Below are positions 1 through 11,649 of a DNA stretch of 64,000 nucleotides, one piece after another (position 1 is the stretch's first letter; each line of letters starts with the position of its first letter). The notes below the pieces were generated by a model. The model made no database searches. It was not told where the DNA came from and saw nothing but the letters and a program-made list of their open reading frames with translations. The translations under genes and the position numbers were made by a program. The stretch is from Oncomelania hupensis. Its lineage: Eukaryota > Mollusca > Gastropoda > Littorinimorpha > Pomatiopsidae. Location of the stretch: contig CM072511.1 in NCBI GenBank assembly GCA_036898135.1, positions 44,894,141-44,958,140 of the forward strand. Direction: 5' to 3'.

Positions 1-917
1 TCGTCAGTCAACTCTAGCTTAGGCAGCCAATGAAAAACAATGCCAGTTTCATTTGCTGATTCAACCGGTTCACTTACTGTCCTTTCGTTGAGATAATTGT
101 GGCTGCAGTGTTCGTGAATTAGTGATGGTTTTGGGAATAAAGCCTTGATGTTTAAGCGCGTCATAGAAAATACAAAAAGACGGTTTGGCTTTTCAGCCAT
201 TTGCAGTAAAGCTAAAGAAGACTGGGATTCGTAAATTGGTTAAAAGTAGGTCCTGTATTCTTACGACTTATATAATCTACAGCTTGCTAAAACATCCTCT
301 TCCGTGATTGGTTAATTACCATGCGATATCAGTTTAAGTCACACCCCACTTGGCTAATGAAAACATAAAACACATTTGTAAATCTCATCCGACTTTCCGT
401 TCTGCTTCCGATCCCTCTCGTTTTCACATAATACAAACATTTGCTTCTAGAGTTGATCATATTATCTTCATTATCTTCTTGCTCTTCTTTTTATCTTCAT
501 GTATTGAAAATATCGTATTTTGAATGTATGAAAGACGCTATACATAACGAACTCTGGCGTTTCCAACTATACTCAAATACTGTACACACGCATTCAACCG
601 TCCATTTATCTTTCTCCTATATACTCGTCTGTCTGCTTTCCAATGCGTTTCAAGCTGCATGTCAGCTGGATGTTAATTACTCGTCAAAGCTGCGACTCCT
701 CGTAACCACCTTCGTAACTAGATCTACGACTTGACGTTGCCGTTGAAACTATGCATTATAGTACCGTCCCTCATCCTCGAGTAAATGTATATGCAAGTCT
801 GTAGGATCTGTGCGCATCTTACTTATATCCTTCACAACTATGCGATTGTACGCCGCCTTTGCGACCGCGTGTAGTAGTTGTCTTGTCCTTCGTAGCAGAG
901 CAGCATCCGTATACACT
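1..917. other. unannotated AT-rich stretch
   Basis: I see no gene, RNA or named repeat here. Short open frames exist, for example 441-734 on the + strand, but their composition matches the surroundings and they show no recognisable domain. Confidence 0.5.
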
Positions 918-1075
918 CCAAGGTAAGGTTGCTGTGCTCCCTTGTCATCTTCATGTTCCTATACTCTTGTGAAACATGGACTTTCACAGCAGACCTACAA
1001 CGAGGAATATAAAGCATGGAGATGAGGTGCTACAAAAGACTTCTGACATTTTTTTATAACCAGCACTTCACCAAC
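918..1075 (+). mobile_element. RTE-like LINE 3' ORF fragment, 5' piece (interrupted copy)
   Basis: This stretch aligns by eye with the better-preserved copy at 11655-11820. Both carry the segment encoding the residues SMEMRCY and the start of the block that reads LLGISYTQHITN in the other copy. Here the frame is damaged by a stop and by substitutions. The homology stops abruptly at 1075 and resumes at 1709 with the next residues of the same ORF, so a 633-bp block separates the two halves. The family resembles the C-terminal tail of RTE-type endonuclease/reverse transcriptases common in invertebrate genomes. The named assignment comes from family knowledge and needs a database search. Confidence 0.7.
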
Positions 1076-1172
1076 AGGATAACAGGAATTTATTTCGCCA
1101 ATTGACATGTAATAGATACAACAATCGGAATATTATTTGGTGTTGGACAATGGCAGAATGTTTTATATTTAA

Positions 1173-1217
<45 letters not shown>

Positions 1218-1708
1218 CACACGCACGCATACACGCATACCTACATACACAAATGCACACATACCCAAAGGCTCTCACACAGTCATCGCCTGTACTAATA
1301 CTAAACACGCACACACACACACGCACCCACACACACACACCTACACACACACTTCCTCTCACAGTGAGAGCATCATTATTACATGGTATTCCATAGCATA
1401 CTGAAATTCATAAATCGATAGATATAATAAAACACAAATGACTCTTCTAAAATGATAACAAAAACTTTCTGGATTATAACAGTCGCTGTAGTATCTAAAT
1501 GTATGTAGGGAGAGGCAGGGCGTGCGCACGGCAGGGGGATCACCGGTGGAAAGAGGATGCGGCATTTAGAGATCTTACAGTTTGAGGGTAAAAGGAATCT
1601 TTAAAGCGGGAAGTGTGGGATCTGAAGGATCGAAAGCGGTGGCCAGAGGGGAGAAGTTCGAACAGGGGGTGGGCAGGGTGGGAAGGGTTAGAGAGGATCT
1701 TGTCGGCT
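1076..1708. mobile_element. 633-bp insertion splitting an RTE-like LINE fragment
   Basis: The two halves of the LINE fragment join cleanly if 1076-1708 is removed. The tetranucleotide CAAC stands at both edges (1072-1075 and 1709-1712), which fits a 4-bp target duplication. The block contains a (TC)n run at 1175-1213, a CA-rich tract to about 1353 and a G-rich 3' part (about 1500-1700). I recognise no transposase, tRNA-like promoter or poly(A) tail, so the class of insertion is unknown. Microsatellite expansion with later scrambling is an alternative. Confidence 0.5.
1175..1353. repeat. (TC)n followed by CA-rich microsatellite
   Basis: About 19 TC units (1175-1213) run into an impure CA-rich tract with ACACGC and ACATAC variants. 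It lies inside the 1076-1708 insertion. Confidence 0.9.
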
Positions 1709-2040
1709 CAACGACGAAGTCCGACAGATCATCATCAAGCCATTGGACAACACGATGGCATGCTCACAGTGATGAAGAAACGGAAACTCCGATGGTATGG
1801 CCATGCCACCAGAGCATCAGGCCTTGCAAAGACCATCTTGCAATGTACGGTGCAAGGAGCCGGATGAAGGGAGGGACAGATAAAGAGGTGGGAGGACGAC
1901 ATTCGAGAATGGCCTGGCTTGACACTGAGCGAAGCCATGAGGATTGCTGAGGACGGAGAAATATGGAGTACGTTGGTTAAACGATCATCTGAGGTTCCCC
2001 AACGGCTTTCGAGCTATGAGGTAAGATAGGATAGGATAGC
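1709..2040 (+). mobile_element. RTE-like LINE 3' ORF fragment, 3' piece with (GATAG)n tail
   Basis: This continues the interrupted copy. It matches 11813-12150, including the segment encoding KRKLRWYGH and GLAKTIL and the following 3' untranslated stretch. It ends in short ATAGG/GATAG repeats at about 2022-2040, as do the other three copies of the family in this window. Several frameshifts make it a dead fragment. Confidence 0.75.
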
Positions 2041-2714
2041 AAAGCAGATCTACAACTCTGCAGCAGCTTTCATAACTAAACCTCCAAACTGCACGGTATT
2101 TTGGTAATATATATATAATATCGCAACTATGCGCATCTTCCTATTGTTCATACTCAAGTAGATTTATATACGACTCTGCAGTGCCGTTAAGTATCCATGC
2201 GTGTCTTCATGATACGGTACCCTTCAAATCAGACTTGATGCACGTAGTTACGACTGCGATATCGCAGCTATGTGCATCTTCGTAGCCTTCACAACGATCT
2301 ACGGCTGCACGATACCGTTACTAATGCGCATCTGGGTTGTTTAGAACCTGCAACTGACTTTGTTTTTGCAGCATAATAAGAGCTAATATACCTTTTTTCT
2401 CAATCACGCCCTCGACCTTTGGAAGAATTCGTGTTGTTGTTGTAGGAGTAGGTTTTATCCTGGATGCTTTTTGCGACTCAAAATGTCCTAATTTGTGGCG
2501 AGACAACATTTTCCTGCAGTAATGTCTCATTGCTGTTGGCGGCAGTGGTAGTAAAGTATCGGTTTATCAGGGCTCTGTATTTGTGCAGTAGAGTATAGAC
2601 TTTAACGGGTATCGCTAAAACTGTTTACTGCTCTTTCATGATTTAGAAGATCCACCTGAAGTAGGGCACGTGGGCGTGTACGCAGCGTTGACCAAGTACC
2701 GAGCAGTTGTCTTC
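2041..2714. other. unannotated stretch
   Basis: No recognisable coding, RNA or repeat feature. Several loosely similar phrases about tens of bases long ('gcgcatctt', 'tacgactgc') recur between 2100 and 2340, which may be a decayed tandem repeat. Confidence 0.4.
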
Positions 2715-3267
2715 TCTTTAAAAAATCATCATCTCGTTATTAAATTTTCAGACATGATTTAACATTTCCACAACCACGCTTAGACATATTTAAAACATCT
2801 TTGATATTCTGGTCCAAGTGTGTGGAATTCTCTACCACAAAAGATGAAGGAAAGTAAATCATTACCATCGTTTAAAATTAGACTCGACAAATGTCTATTC
2901 TCCCTTTGCTCCTAATATTTAAGATGATTGTATACCTTTTGTTCTTCCCTATCTTGGTGCAGTTTTAAGTTTTTGAGGTGTGAATGAGCTTTTGGAAGTG
3001 TGTGGTAGTTGGGGCATGGATGAGTGGGAAGAAAGAAGGGTTATTGGGGAGTGGGGAGGAGGGAGTATGTCTAATTAGGTACAGCTTAGTAATTTCTTTA
3101 ATTCTTACCATTGTTAAGGTATGTGTTAGTTTCAAATCAAATTTTTGTTAATTATTTAGTTAATTATTTAGTTGGTTCTGATTTTTAAGTTTTATTATTT
3201 TAAATAAAGAACTTGCTGTAAGACAGGTTAATAGGAGCTAATGCTTATTATCCTATTAAAGGTTTCG

Positions 3268-3270
<3 letters not shown>
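2715..3270 (+). mobile_element. CR1/L2-like LINE 3' end, 5'-truncated copy
   Basis: This aligns by eye with 34100-34531, the 3' end of the long broken LINE at 31592-34531. The shared part includes the coding tail around 'tgtggaattct..accacaa' and the 3' UTR with 'aatgtctattctccctttgctcc'. The copy ends with the same terminal phrase, 'aagacaggtt...ctaatgct', followed by 'cctattaaaggtttcgact'. It runs straight into a (TC)n microsatellite. The orientation is +. It is truncated at its 5' side, as is usual for target-primed LINE insertions. Confidence 0.75.

Positions 3271-3349
<79 letters not shown>
3271..3349. repeat. (TC)n microsatellite at a LINE 3' end
   Basis: About 39 TC units directly follow the terminal sequence of the LINE fragment ending at 3270. 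Confidence 0.95.
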
Positions 3350-3352
<3 letters not shown>

Positions 3353-4597
3353 CCTCCCTCCCTGTGGAGTGAAGTTACTATCCGTTCTCCACTTCCGTTG
3401 TTGCCGCATTCCTGTAGGGTTCTTGATCTTGGGCCACACGGAGTCTCAGAGTAGTATAGACTGCAGAGCCATGCTGCCAGCCTCAGTCATCAGTAAGCGG
3501 AATCCGTTGTATGCCTCACGCAGCCTCCAATGATTGATCTTAACATTAGTATCCTTGCGACATGTTGCAATTGTAATAAACATTTAAAGTCTAAACTAAA
3601 GTAATTGCTAAAACAAGTCTCATAATAATCTGGAGCCCACCTTTATCAAAAAAACGTCTAAGGGGAGGCCTGCATTACTTCTATGCCTCGGTAGCCACTG
3701 ATACTCCAGACCCGCCGCTATCGGTCGGAGAGGGGTTGTCATGGTAATTCGTCCCGTCATTAGGCCGTTTAGAGAGGCTGACAGTCGGCGCTGACCTTGC
3801 ATCTTTATGCGCACAGCTATTGCCACGTTGTCTGCTGATGTGGGCTTGTAATGTCATGAAGGAGATGGCACCACAGTCATCACTGTCTTGTGTACGTTTT
3901 TTTTTTATCTTCGCCCACAGAATCTGTATCCTGTTGTCAGCACACATACACACACTCTGTCTTTCGCACACGCACACACATACATATATCTCCAGACACA
4001 TAAAGACTCACAATGCAGTGTTTTCACAACAACGAAATGCTTTATTAGACACTGTATGCTGGATCATACGCACACACGCAGTACACCCACACCGGCACGC
4101 CGTTTCACACACAAAAATTGCACGTACACACACACTCAAAACCGCACGCATGCAGGCAAAAATCCAGGCTGACTAGCTAAATTTATCAGACTGACTGACT
4201 AACTGATAAGATTTTATAAAGTCATGGAATAGCGTTTGTGTGTCGAGAGAGAGAGGTGGGGGGTGGGGGGAGGTGTGGAGCGTTTGCAGTGAACATAGTA
4301 AAACAATGAAGACTGAAATACCAAAGGATGATGACAGTACCACTGAACTGATGCTGTACAGCTATCCACCGCTGTCAAAAAGAGTTGTTAGATAGAATTA
4401 ATAGCAAGCAGCTTCTTCTGCATCGTTGCAAGAGCAGGAGGAGAAGGAGGACGGTGACGCCGTAGAATGCTGGGGAAACTAGTTCTCATCTGCCAAGTGC
4501 TCTCTTCTAGGAAGCGAAATGCGTCTGTGTGAGGGAGTGTTCCTGTGGTGTTCCTGTGCGTGTATGCCCATAATAAACATTACCAGTATTGTGCTAG
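3350..4597. other. unannotated stretch with CA-rich tract
   Basis: No recognised gene. A CA-rich impure microsatellite lies at about 3938-4140. The more complex piece 3660-3860 is GC-richer than its surroundings and open on the minus strand (3620-3826), but no domain is recognised. Confidence 0.45.
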
Positions 4598-4700
4598 AGA
4601 AGTCGAAACCTTTAATAGGATAATAGCATTAGGTCTTATGGACCTGTCTTACAGCTAGTCCTTGACCGTAAACAATTCAGAACAAACAAAATACTTAACA
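4598..4700 (-). mobile_element. CR1/L2-like LINE 3'-terminal fragment
   Basis: The reverse complement of 4598-4670 matches the LINE termini at about 3205-3270 and 34490-34531: 'agctgtaagacaggt', then 'cctaatgct', then 'cctattaaaggtttcgact'. This copy keeps the full terminal phrase but has no CT microsatellite attached. The right-hand limit is approximate. Confidence 0.7.
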
Positions 4701-4740
4701 TGAAATGAATGTGAAACTAACCTTTTTGATTCTACATGCA

Positions 4741-5465
4741 TTGTCATCTCGTACACGCTGTGAACGAGAGGGAAGATAGGGCACATAAAACACACACAAG
4801 TCAGTATTTAGATAATTAACGACACGAGAAAAAATGGTGATGGCTAGGGATGGGGGATGTAGGAGGTCGTAGTAGAGTATACTTGTGTTGCACTCGAATG
4901 GCAGGCAGCGTAGCCGGTTTAGTATAGCTTTGTTGCTTATAAACAGGCATAGATCAGAATCGTGACATTTCTAGTTTCCGAGAAGCTACATCGTCCGATC
5001 TCTGCCTGCTTACGCCCCATTTAGCGGAGCTTTCATGTTGGGTTTACCATGCTGAAAGGCTCCTAGCAGCTGTTGGCCCTGTCGTAGCAATTCACTTAGT
5101 ACAGAGTAAACTGTCAAGTCGCTTTCTCGGGAGAGTTGAGTCTCGTAAGTTCGTGTTTTTGGCTGCGACTATATTTTATGATTGTGGTGATTATATGTGT
5201 AGACGCAGGATTCTATTAACATGCTTCACGAAGAAAATAAAAGCTAAATTATCTGTTGACTCCATAATTATCTGTGTTTAGTAGGGCAGGTAGATGTTCA
5301 AAGTCCCTATGTTCGTATTTAGGCGCTGGAATTTCGAGAAGAAAAAAAGAAAACGTGAGGATTGTTATGAATACCATAGAAAAATGATAGAATTGGGAAA
5401 CACATGATAATTGGCGGTATTTTGATATTTTTCTTGCTTTCATTAATAATTTCATACATCTATCT
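4741..5465. other. unannotated stretch
   Basis: Mixed-composition sequence with no feature I can support. Confidence 0.4.
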
Positions 5466-5756
5466 TCGCTAATATGTGCGGTGCAAGTTGTGTTCTCTCT
5501 CTCTCAGCCATCACACCAACAAACATTAGCGACCTCCTCGGGCCCAGGACCCGCTCTCTCCAACTAGTTGTCGGTCTAGAACAGGAGGATGACCCGAAGT
5601 TTTGGCCCCACGGCGACACACTGACAGCAGCAAGGTGCATTAGGCTGATTAAGGCACGTGCGGCAACGGTCAACTCCACCAGGCCGGCCGTGGCCAGCGA
5701 CCACTTCACACTTTGTGGTCCTGCGTCAAAAAGCTTGCATGTCGCCAGGTCGTAAT
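5466..5756. other. unexplained GC-richer segment open on both strands
   Basis: About 290 bp are more GC-rich and more complex than the flanks. The segment is open on + (5474-5755, 93 codons) and on - (5452-5709, 85 codons). The + translation is not low-complexity and has a mixed, protein-like composition with motifs such as LLGPRTRSLQLVVG and DTLTAARCIRLIKARA. I do not recognise a family. It could be a fossil transposon ORF, an exon on either strand or chance. No clear splice sites settle this. Confidence 0.3.
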
Positions 5757-5760
5757 GGTT

Positions 5761-6090
5761 CGTGAATACGGTAATGCGCGCGAGAGAACAAGAGAGAAAG
5801 ATAGATAACTGGCAGAATTTGGGACAATGAGTCAGTATTACTGACTCGTGGCACAGGAGTCAGAATCAGTAAGCAGCAACACGTTAACGAAGCCGATCAG
5901 TGGAAAAGGGCAGGGGCGCAGACACGATAAGTATTAGTTTAGTCTGCGACACCTTGGTTAAACGAAGCCGGTCAGTCAAAGAGTAAGCGGTAATAGACAG
6001 CGCCTTTGGTGCAGCAATTTAACGACTTGCAATTTGGGCGGCATTAGTTCGATCAAGAGTTGTCTTGAGTGCGCTATATAGAACAAATAT
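5761..6090. other. unannotated stretch
   Basis: The phrase 'aacgaagccgatcagt' near 5894 recurs as 'aacgaagccggtcagt' near 5963, a short imperfect duplication. Nothing else is seen. Confidence 0.4.
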
Positions 6091-6196
6091 TTTCTTCTTC
6101 TTCTTCTTCTTCTTCTTCTTCTTCTTCTTCTTCTTCTTCTTCTTCTTCTTCTTCTTCTTCTTCTTCTTCTTCTTCTTCTTCTTCTTCTTCTTCTTC
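6091..6196. repeat. (CTT)n microsatellite
   Basis: About 35 pure units. Translated, it gives only poly-Phe/Leu/Ser on + or poly-Lys/Glu/Arg on -; none of these frames is a gene. Confidence 0.95.
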
Positions 6197-6494
6197 TCCT
6201 CCCACCCACCGCTCAGTACACCCACTTCCTTGTCGGTAGTACTAAAAGCAATATTAGTTCCTTTAGCGTCAGTAGTTTAGAAGTGACATTAACAGTACTG
6301 GAATTCCGTTGTGTATGCCTGCTGCTTTAGCACAGCAGTGCAAGACAATTTGCAGCAAGCGTAAGTGACTGGCATTGCATGTCAAGTGGCACTGAGCCGC
6401 AGCTGCGCTTGTACTGGGGTGGAAGACGAGTTACCGAAAAAGAAGAATAGGAGTTCAGGAGGTGGAGTGCTTGGGGTAGAATGGAGTGAATGGG

Positions 6495-6576
<82 letters not shown>
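6495..6576. repeat. (GA)n microsatellite
   Basis: A long, nearly pure GA run that abuts the heptamer repeat at 6576-6603. Confidence 0.95.
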
Positions 6577-6579
<3 letters not shown>

Positions 6580-7080
6580 CAGACTTCAGACTTCAGACTT
6601 CAGAACTTTATTTTAAAAGGTTAAGATTTTAGGCATGAGCCTATTCTTACAATCAGACCTTTTGTAATAAGATAACAACGACAACATCAAAATGTACTAG
6701 ACAATTTAAAAATAATTACATTTTAAAAAAAAACAAAAAAAATACTGCTACAACTATTTATACCACCACTAATACTATAATAAACGGCTAGAAACATTAA
6801 AAGCAAATCTTATTTAGGAGACAATAGCAATGAAACAATCTTAAGTGGTTTAAGTAGTTAAAAGCAAAGTACACAGCAACAAAAATTTTACATATTTAGG
6901 AAACAAATTAATCGATATGAAGCAATACATTTCATTTTTACATGCGCATTTACATCATGAATTTTACATTTGCAATTTTGATACAGTTTATATTACAAAA
7001 TATTATTTTTTTTAAATAAAACTTAATACATACGTTATGAAAAATAAGGCTGTGACATAATTACCAACTGAGCATTAATA
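6576..7080 (-). mobile_element. putative retroelement 3' UTR with (CTGAAGT)4 tail
   Basis: Read on the minus strand, an AT-rich stretch ends in AATAAAG. Exactly four copies of CTGAAGT follow (6576-6603), then a CT run. A polyadenylation-like hexamer followed by a short tandem repeat is how the Rex1-like LINE at 51.9 kb ends, so this may be the 3' UTR of another LINE or SINE. No coding part is visible, so the left and right limits and the class are guesses. Confidence 0.35.
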
Positions 7081-7099
7081 ATATTGGTTTATTTTATTT

Positions 7100-7268
7100 G
7101 ATTGAGAGAGAGAGAGAGAGAGAGAGAGTGAAATAATGGAGATGAATCTTTATGGAGTAGTATTGGGTGAAAGAGGAGGAGGGAAAGCGGTGAGAGAGGG
7201 AGAGAGAGAGAGAGGAAGAGGAGGAGGAGGAACAGAAGGGAGAGAAGGTGAAGAGAGAGAGAGAGAGT
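7100..7268. repeat. interrupted (GA)n tracts
   Basis: GA runs at about 7105-7128 and 7195-7268 with GGA-rich interruptions. Confidence 0.85.
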
Positions 7269-7817
7269 AAGATGTAACTCACGTGTTCGTTTTTGCGTGT
7301 GATCTGTCGGTAGGGGTGTAAACATGTTGTTTGAAGTTGTGGGCCACGAGGCAGAACCAAACATTTTGGCTACATCTACAAGACAACACACACACACGCG
7401 CGTACACACCCATACACACAAAATTATAAACTCTTGTGATTGCAAATATCCATTTATTCTCAATGAGGTAAGCAACGATAGCAAACTGAATAGCTGCACA
7501 TGCACTGTTGAGCCCTTGTTCGGAATTTGAACTAATGAACATAAGCTGCAGACGTCCAACTTCTCTGCATTACTGTCCAACTTTCATTTTAATGCATTAC
7601 AGTCTTTTTGTGTGCCTTCGGAAGACTTACTATTCCCTTTTGGTCTTGCGTTATCTTTAAAAACAGTAGACCGTACCAGTTTTATGTAGGAAAATCATCG
7701 ATAGTAGGGGTGAATGGTGTCTTGGAAAAAGAGAACACAACACCATCATCGATCAGTTTTATGTTGGATGAAGTTAAGTCTTAAGTCAGTATTTGTTGTT
7801 GCTACTGTTGTTCGTTC

Positions 7818-7852
<35 letters not shown>

Positions 7853-8447
7853 TGTGTGTGTTGATCTGGAAAAGCGCTATATAAGAATGATTTTATATAA
7901 TTATGAATTTTATTTTCCTTTATGGGGTACGTTGCCTTGTTTTAAAAACAAATCGTATTATTCCATATCGATATGTCATAGAGAGAAAAGTGATGCAAGG
8001 ACCAAAATGAAGAAGAAATAAAATATTGTGTATACTGTAGCCTGCGATCGTCGGAGGTCTTCGACCAACGCAGCTTGGCATTTACACAGCGATTGAGGAG
8101 GTATTTGCGCAGGTGAGAAGGAAAACGCACAAAAAAGCATTAAATAGAGAACAACCCACTCCGCACCAACATGTGTGGTTAACTCGGTGTGGTAGAGAAA
8201 ACTGTTCTTTCTGCCTTTAGAGTGATTGTAAACAAGGGTAAAAGTGGGGGTTGGGAGGGGGTGGTGGGAAAATGGCGGAGGGGGTGCAGAGGAGGAAGAG
8301 ATGATGATGAACAAGGTGTGGGCGGAACTGTTGCAAGAATAGAAGGATTAGAACATAACACTTATCTGTGGACTGTGGATGCTTCGTGCCCTATGTATAT
8401 TCTGTGTATTTACGGATACAGATTCTCTTTTTTCTCTTTCCCTCTTT

Positions 8448-8481
<34 letters not shown>

Positions 8482-9430
8482 ATTCCCCCCAACCACCAAC
8501 CCCTTTTTTAAAGCTCAGAAATCAGTTGTCACATTTTCTTCCCGTCAATCTCTTAGCAGTCTTTTGATTTATAATTGACTCGGCGACAGAGGAGCAACCA
8601 AGGAAGCCTTTCTTAAGAAAATGTGGCCATTTTCACAATATATCACTCTCAGTAAGAAAAAAAAAATCTTGCAGCTTCCGTATTTCATTGCAGGAAAGTC
8701 GGTCGCAGCAAGCCATATATTGTTGTCATCCAAGCTCGTCGCACCACTATCACTTTCATCCAGACAAATCAACTAAATTACATGTGCAGTAGAATATAGT
8801 TTTCAGTGAAATCGTGTCCTTGCGATGGGTTTCTTTTCTCCGGAAAGCTAAACGGGTTTTGTTTGTTTTTTTACATAAAAATGGTGCCGCTTTGACGCCA
8901 TTTGATGAATATGGAACGTAATGTACTGTGTCTTTATGACGTCGTTTAACGACTGTAAAACATACATTTATTTACATAACATAATATTTATGTGACACGT
9001 TTTCCCAAAAATGTAATATGGAGCGAGAATTTTACCTGCACTCACCGTGACTTATATTTCACGTTAGTGTTTTATCATAGAATTAGGCGACTGCCTTACA
9101 AGAGTGCGAACAAATAATTAGCTCTGGGTCTCGGACCAAAGCACTAATTGTTTTTGACACGTGGGTTCAGGGTAGCAGTGGAAGTGGAGCGAGATAAATG
9201 GCATCACACAGGTATCTGCGAGAAAAGTCTGCATGAAAAGAACGAGTGGTCTGGGAGCAAATAGGTCCCTCCCCTCTCCCCACTCCTCTCTCTCACTCTC
9301 TCCCCACTCTCTCTCTCATTCTCTCTCTCACTCTCTCTCTCACACACACAAACACACCATTTCCTCTGATCTCTTCTTCGCGGTTGTTCTTCTTTTGCCA
9401 CTTCGCATTTCAACCTTGCTGGCTTTCTAA
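7269..9430. other. unannotated stretch with minor microsatellites
   Basis: Contains (GT)n at 7819-7861, a short CT run at 8457-8480 and CT/CA-rich sequence at 9270-9355. The phrase 'aaaagcgctatataag' at about 7869 resembles the 3' end of the SINE-like unit near 45720, but too little remains to call it. No gene is seen. Confidence 0.45.
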
Positions 9431-9496
9431 ATCGTCTATGATGATGATTGATGATGATTGACGGATGATGATGATGATGATTGATGGATGATGATG

Positions 9497-9567
<71 letters not shown>
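9431..9567. repeat. (GAT)n microsatellite
   Basis: Over 130 bp of ATG/GAT units with occasional GATTG and GGATG interruptions in the left half. Confidence 0.9.
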
Positions 9568-10020
9568 CATGGAAGTCTTATAATTAATTGTATACCGCTA
9601 AACTCCACGCTAGCCTAACATGTTCAGGGCGGTTTAAAAGCAATTGCCTACTGTACGAAGCTTTATAGCTCTATTCCACTGTCCTGCTTCTACATGTATA
9701 GCAACTAGCTCTAATGCTTCAGAAGAATGTCACATTCCTGTGAACCGGGCATCGATTGCATTTGTCCCCCCAGACGTCGGCCTGTCCCTCCAGGGCAGAA
9801 GGACGCTAAGGAGGAGGAGAGAGAGAGGGTAATGTGGGTGGGGGGAGGGGACAGTCAGGTTCCTGCAATAAGCGTAGCCATCAGCGCTGATCTAAAACCG
9901 CTAGTCAGCGCAAAGGAGAGACCAAAAATAAATAAATAAATAAATAACGGCAACAAACGCGCCGCAGCAGGGAGGAGGCCGTTAAAGGGAGCTGTTTACA
10001 TTGTTTCCGTCTTGTCTTTT
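9568..10020. other. unannotated stretch
   Basis: No supported feature. A short (AATA)n run occurs near 9926-9947. Confidence 0.4.
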
Positions 10021-10270
10021 GTTTTTTCCTTCCTCCATCTCCCTCTTTCTGTCTTTCTCTCTCTCTCAATCTCTCTCTCTTTTCTTACCTTTCTCTCTTC
10101 CTCCCCCCTCTCTCCCTTCACTTCTCTCTCTTTCTCTTGGTGGTGGTGTTTTTTATTTGAATTTTATCGGTCTTTCTGTCTGTTCTTTTTCAGTTTTCGT
10201 TTCCGTCTCCATTTTCTGGAACGAGTTAAGCTTTCCTGTTTTCTTAAACCTTTGTTTTCTGTTTGTCTTC

Positions 10271-10332
<62 letters not shown>
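10021..10332. repeat. pyrimidine-rich tract ending in (TGTC)n(TC)n
   Basis: A degenerate CT/CTTT-rich stretch, then about seven TGTC units (10271-10300), then about 16 TC units (10301-10332). Confidence 0.85.
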
Positions 10333-10336
<4 letters not shown>

Positions 10337-10985
10337 ATAAAATATTGTTATGCATGGTACTGAATACAGACTACCCTATGGGGGAGCTTGTCGTTTTGCA
10401 TGCCACACAAACTTTCTGTGATTTTTTGTTTAAAATGTTGTTGTTGCATTTGTGTTGGTTGTAGTTTGTGAGTCTGTGTCCACGAGGTCCTTGTAACCAT
10501 TGTCAATTAGCTACTGTTTACTGCTTGTTGCTCACACACTCACGCGCACACCCACACACACTCACACACTCGCACACACAAAGCCTATTAATTTGAAAAG
10601 TTCAGTAAAGCTTGACCGCGTGAGATGACAATTTACCGCCAATAATATCAATAACAATATTTTATATTTTCATTTAAAGAATGTTTGCTTTCAACGTTGC
10701 TAAAATAAACGAGAGGCTTTGTGTTATTGTGTAAATAATCACTCACTTTAAATTCAATTCTAATCTGTTTTTTTTTTCTTCTTCTCTCTGTTTCATGTGC
10801 GGTTTCCTTGCTGTGATGAACAGGTAAGCTATATCAAGCATTTGGACTCGCGAATTGTCCAATATAGTTCTTCACTCCTTATCTTCCCTTCCTTTTTTCT
10901 TTTTTTCTTTCAACTATTTTTGTAAATGGTATCTGTATGGTTAGAACATGTAGTTTGAATTTTTCCGAATAAAATTCCCTTACCC
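10333..10985. other. unannotated stretch
   Basis: AT-rich; a CA-rich tract lies at about 10530-10580. No gene is seen. Confidence 0.4.
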
Positions 10986-11011
10986 ACTCTCTCCTCACTC
11001 TCTCTCTCCCA

Positions 11012-11100
<89 letters not shown>

Positions 11101-11170
11101 TGTCACTTCAACCTTCTTTCTTTCTTTCTTTCTTTCTTTCTTTTCATTATTTCTTTCTTTCTTTCTTTAT
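10986..11170. repeat. (TC)n then (CTTT)n microsatellites
   Basis: Interrupted TC runs to about 11099, then CTTT units at about 11114-11170. Confidence 0.9.
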
Positions 11171-11649
11171 GTCGGTCTTGTGTTCTAGCGATTGCATTTG
11201 CCGTGTAACCTTGACTGACACCTCCCTTTGTACTTTTGTGGTTGGTGCAGCGTGAAGAGACAAGATCTAGAAGTTCAAAAGCTCGTTGTTATGCCTTGGT
11301 CACGTTGATCTTGGTCAATAGCATCCCCCCACCCCCCTCTCGCGCGTCTTATAGTCCGTTTAAAAGGTCCCAATTCGAAGGCTTTGGTTACCTTTAGTCG
11401 AAAACGGGTTTACCCTAAAATTCGCATTGTTATCACATTACACAATGATAAAGTGGGCTTTTTCTTGCTCAAACCAACCGGCAAGGTTTGAACTTTCCAT
11501 TCGGTTTCTACAGGGAATGGTTTCAATTTCGGATCTGACAGGGAATGGTTTCCCCTGGTTAATGGTACATGGAATACCATAGCCGTATGACCTTTGACCC
11601 TATTTCTGAATGAACAACGAAGCTGAAGAGCGTGTCTTTGGTATCTGGC
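11171..11649. other. unannotated stretch
   Basis: 'acagggaatggttt' occurs twice about 33 bp apart (near 11510 and 11538), a small direct duplication. Nothing else is recognised. Confidence 0.4.
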
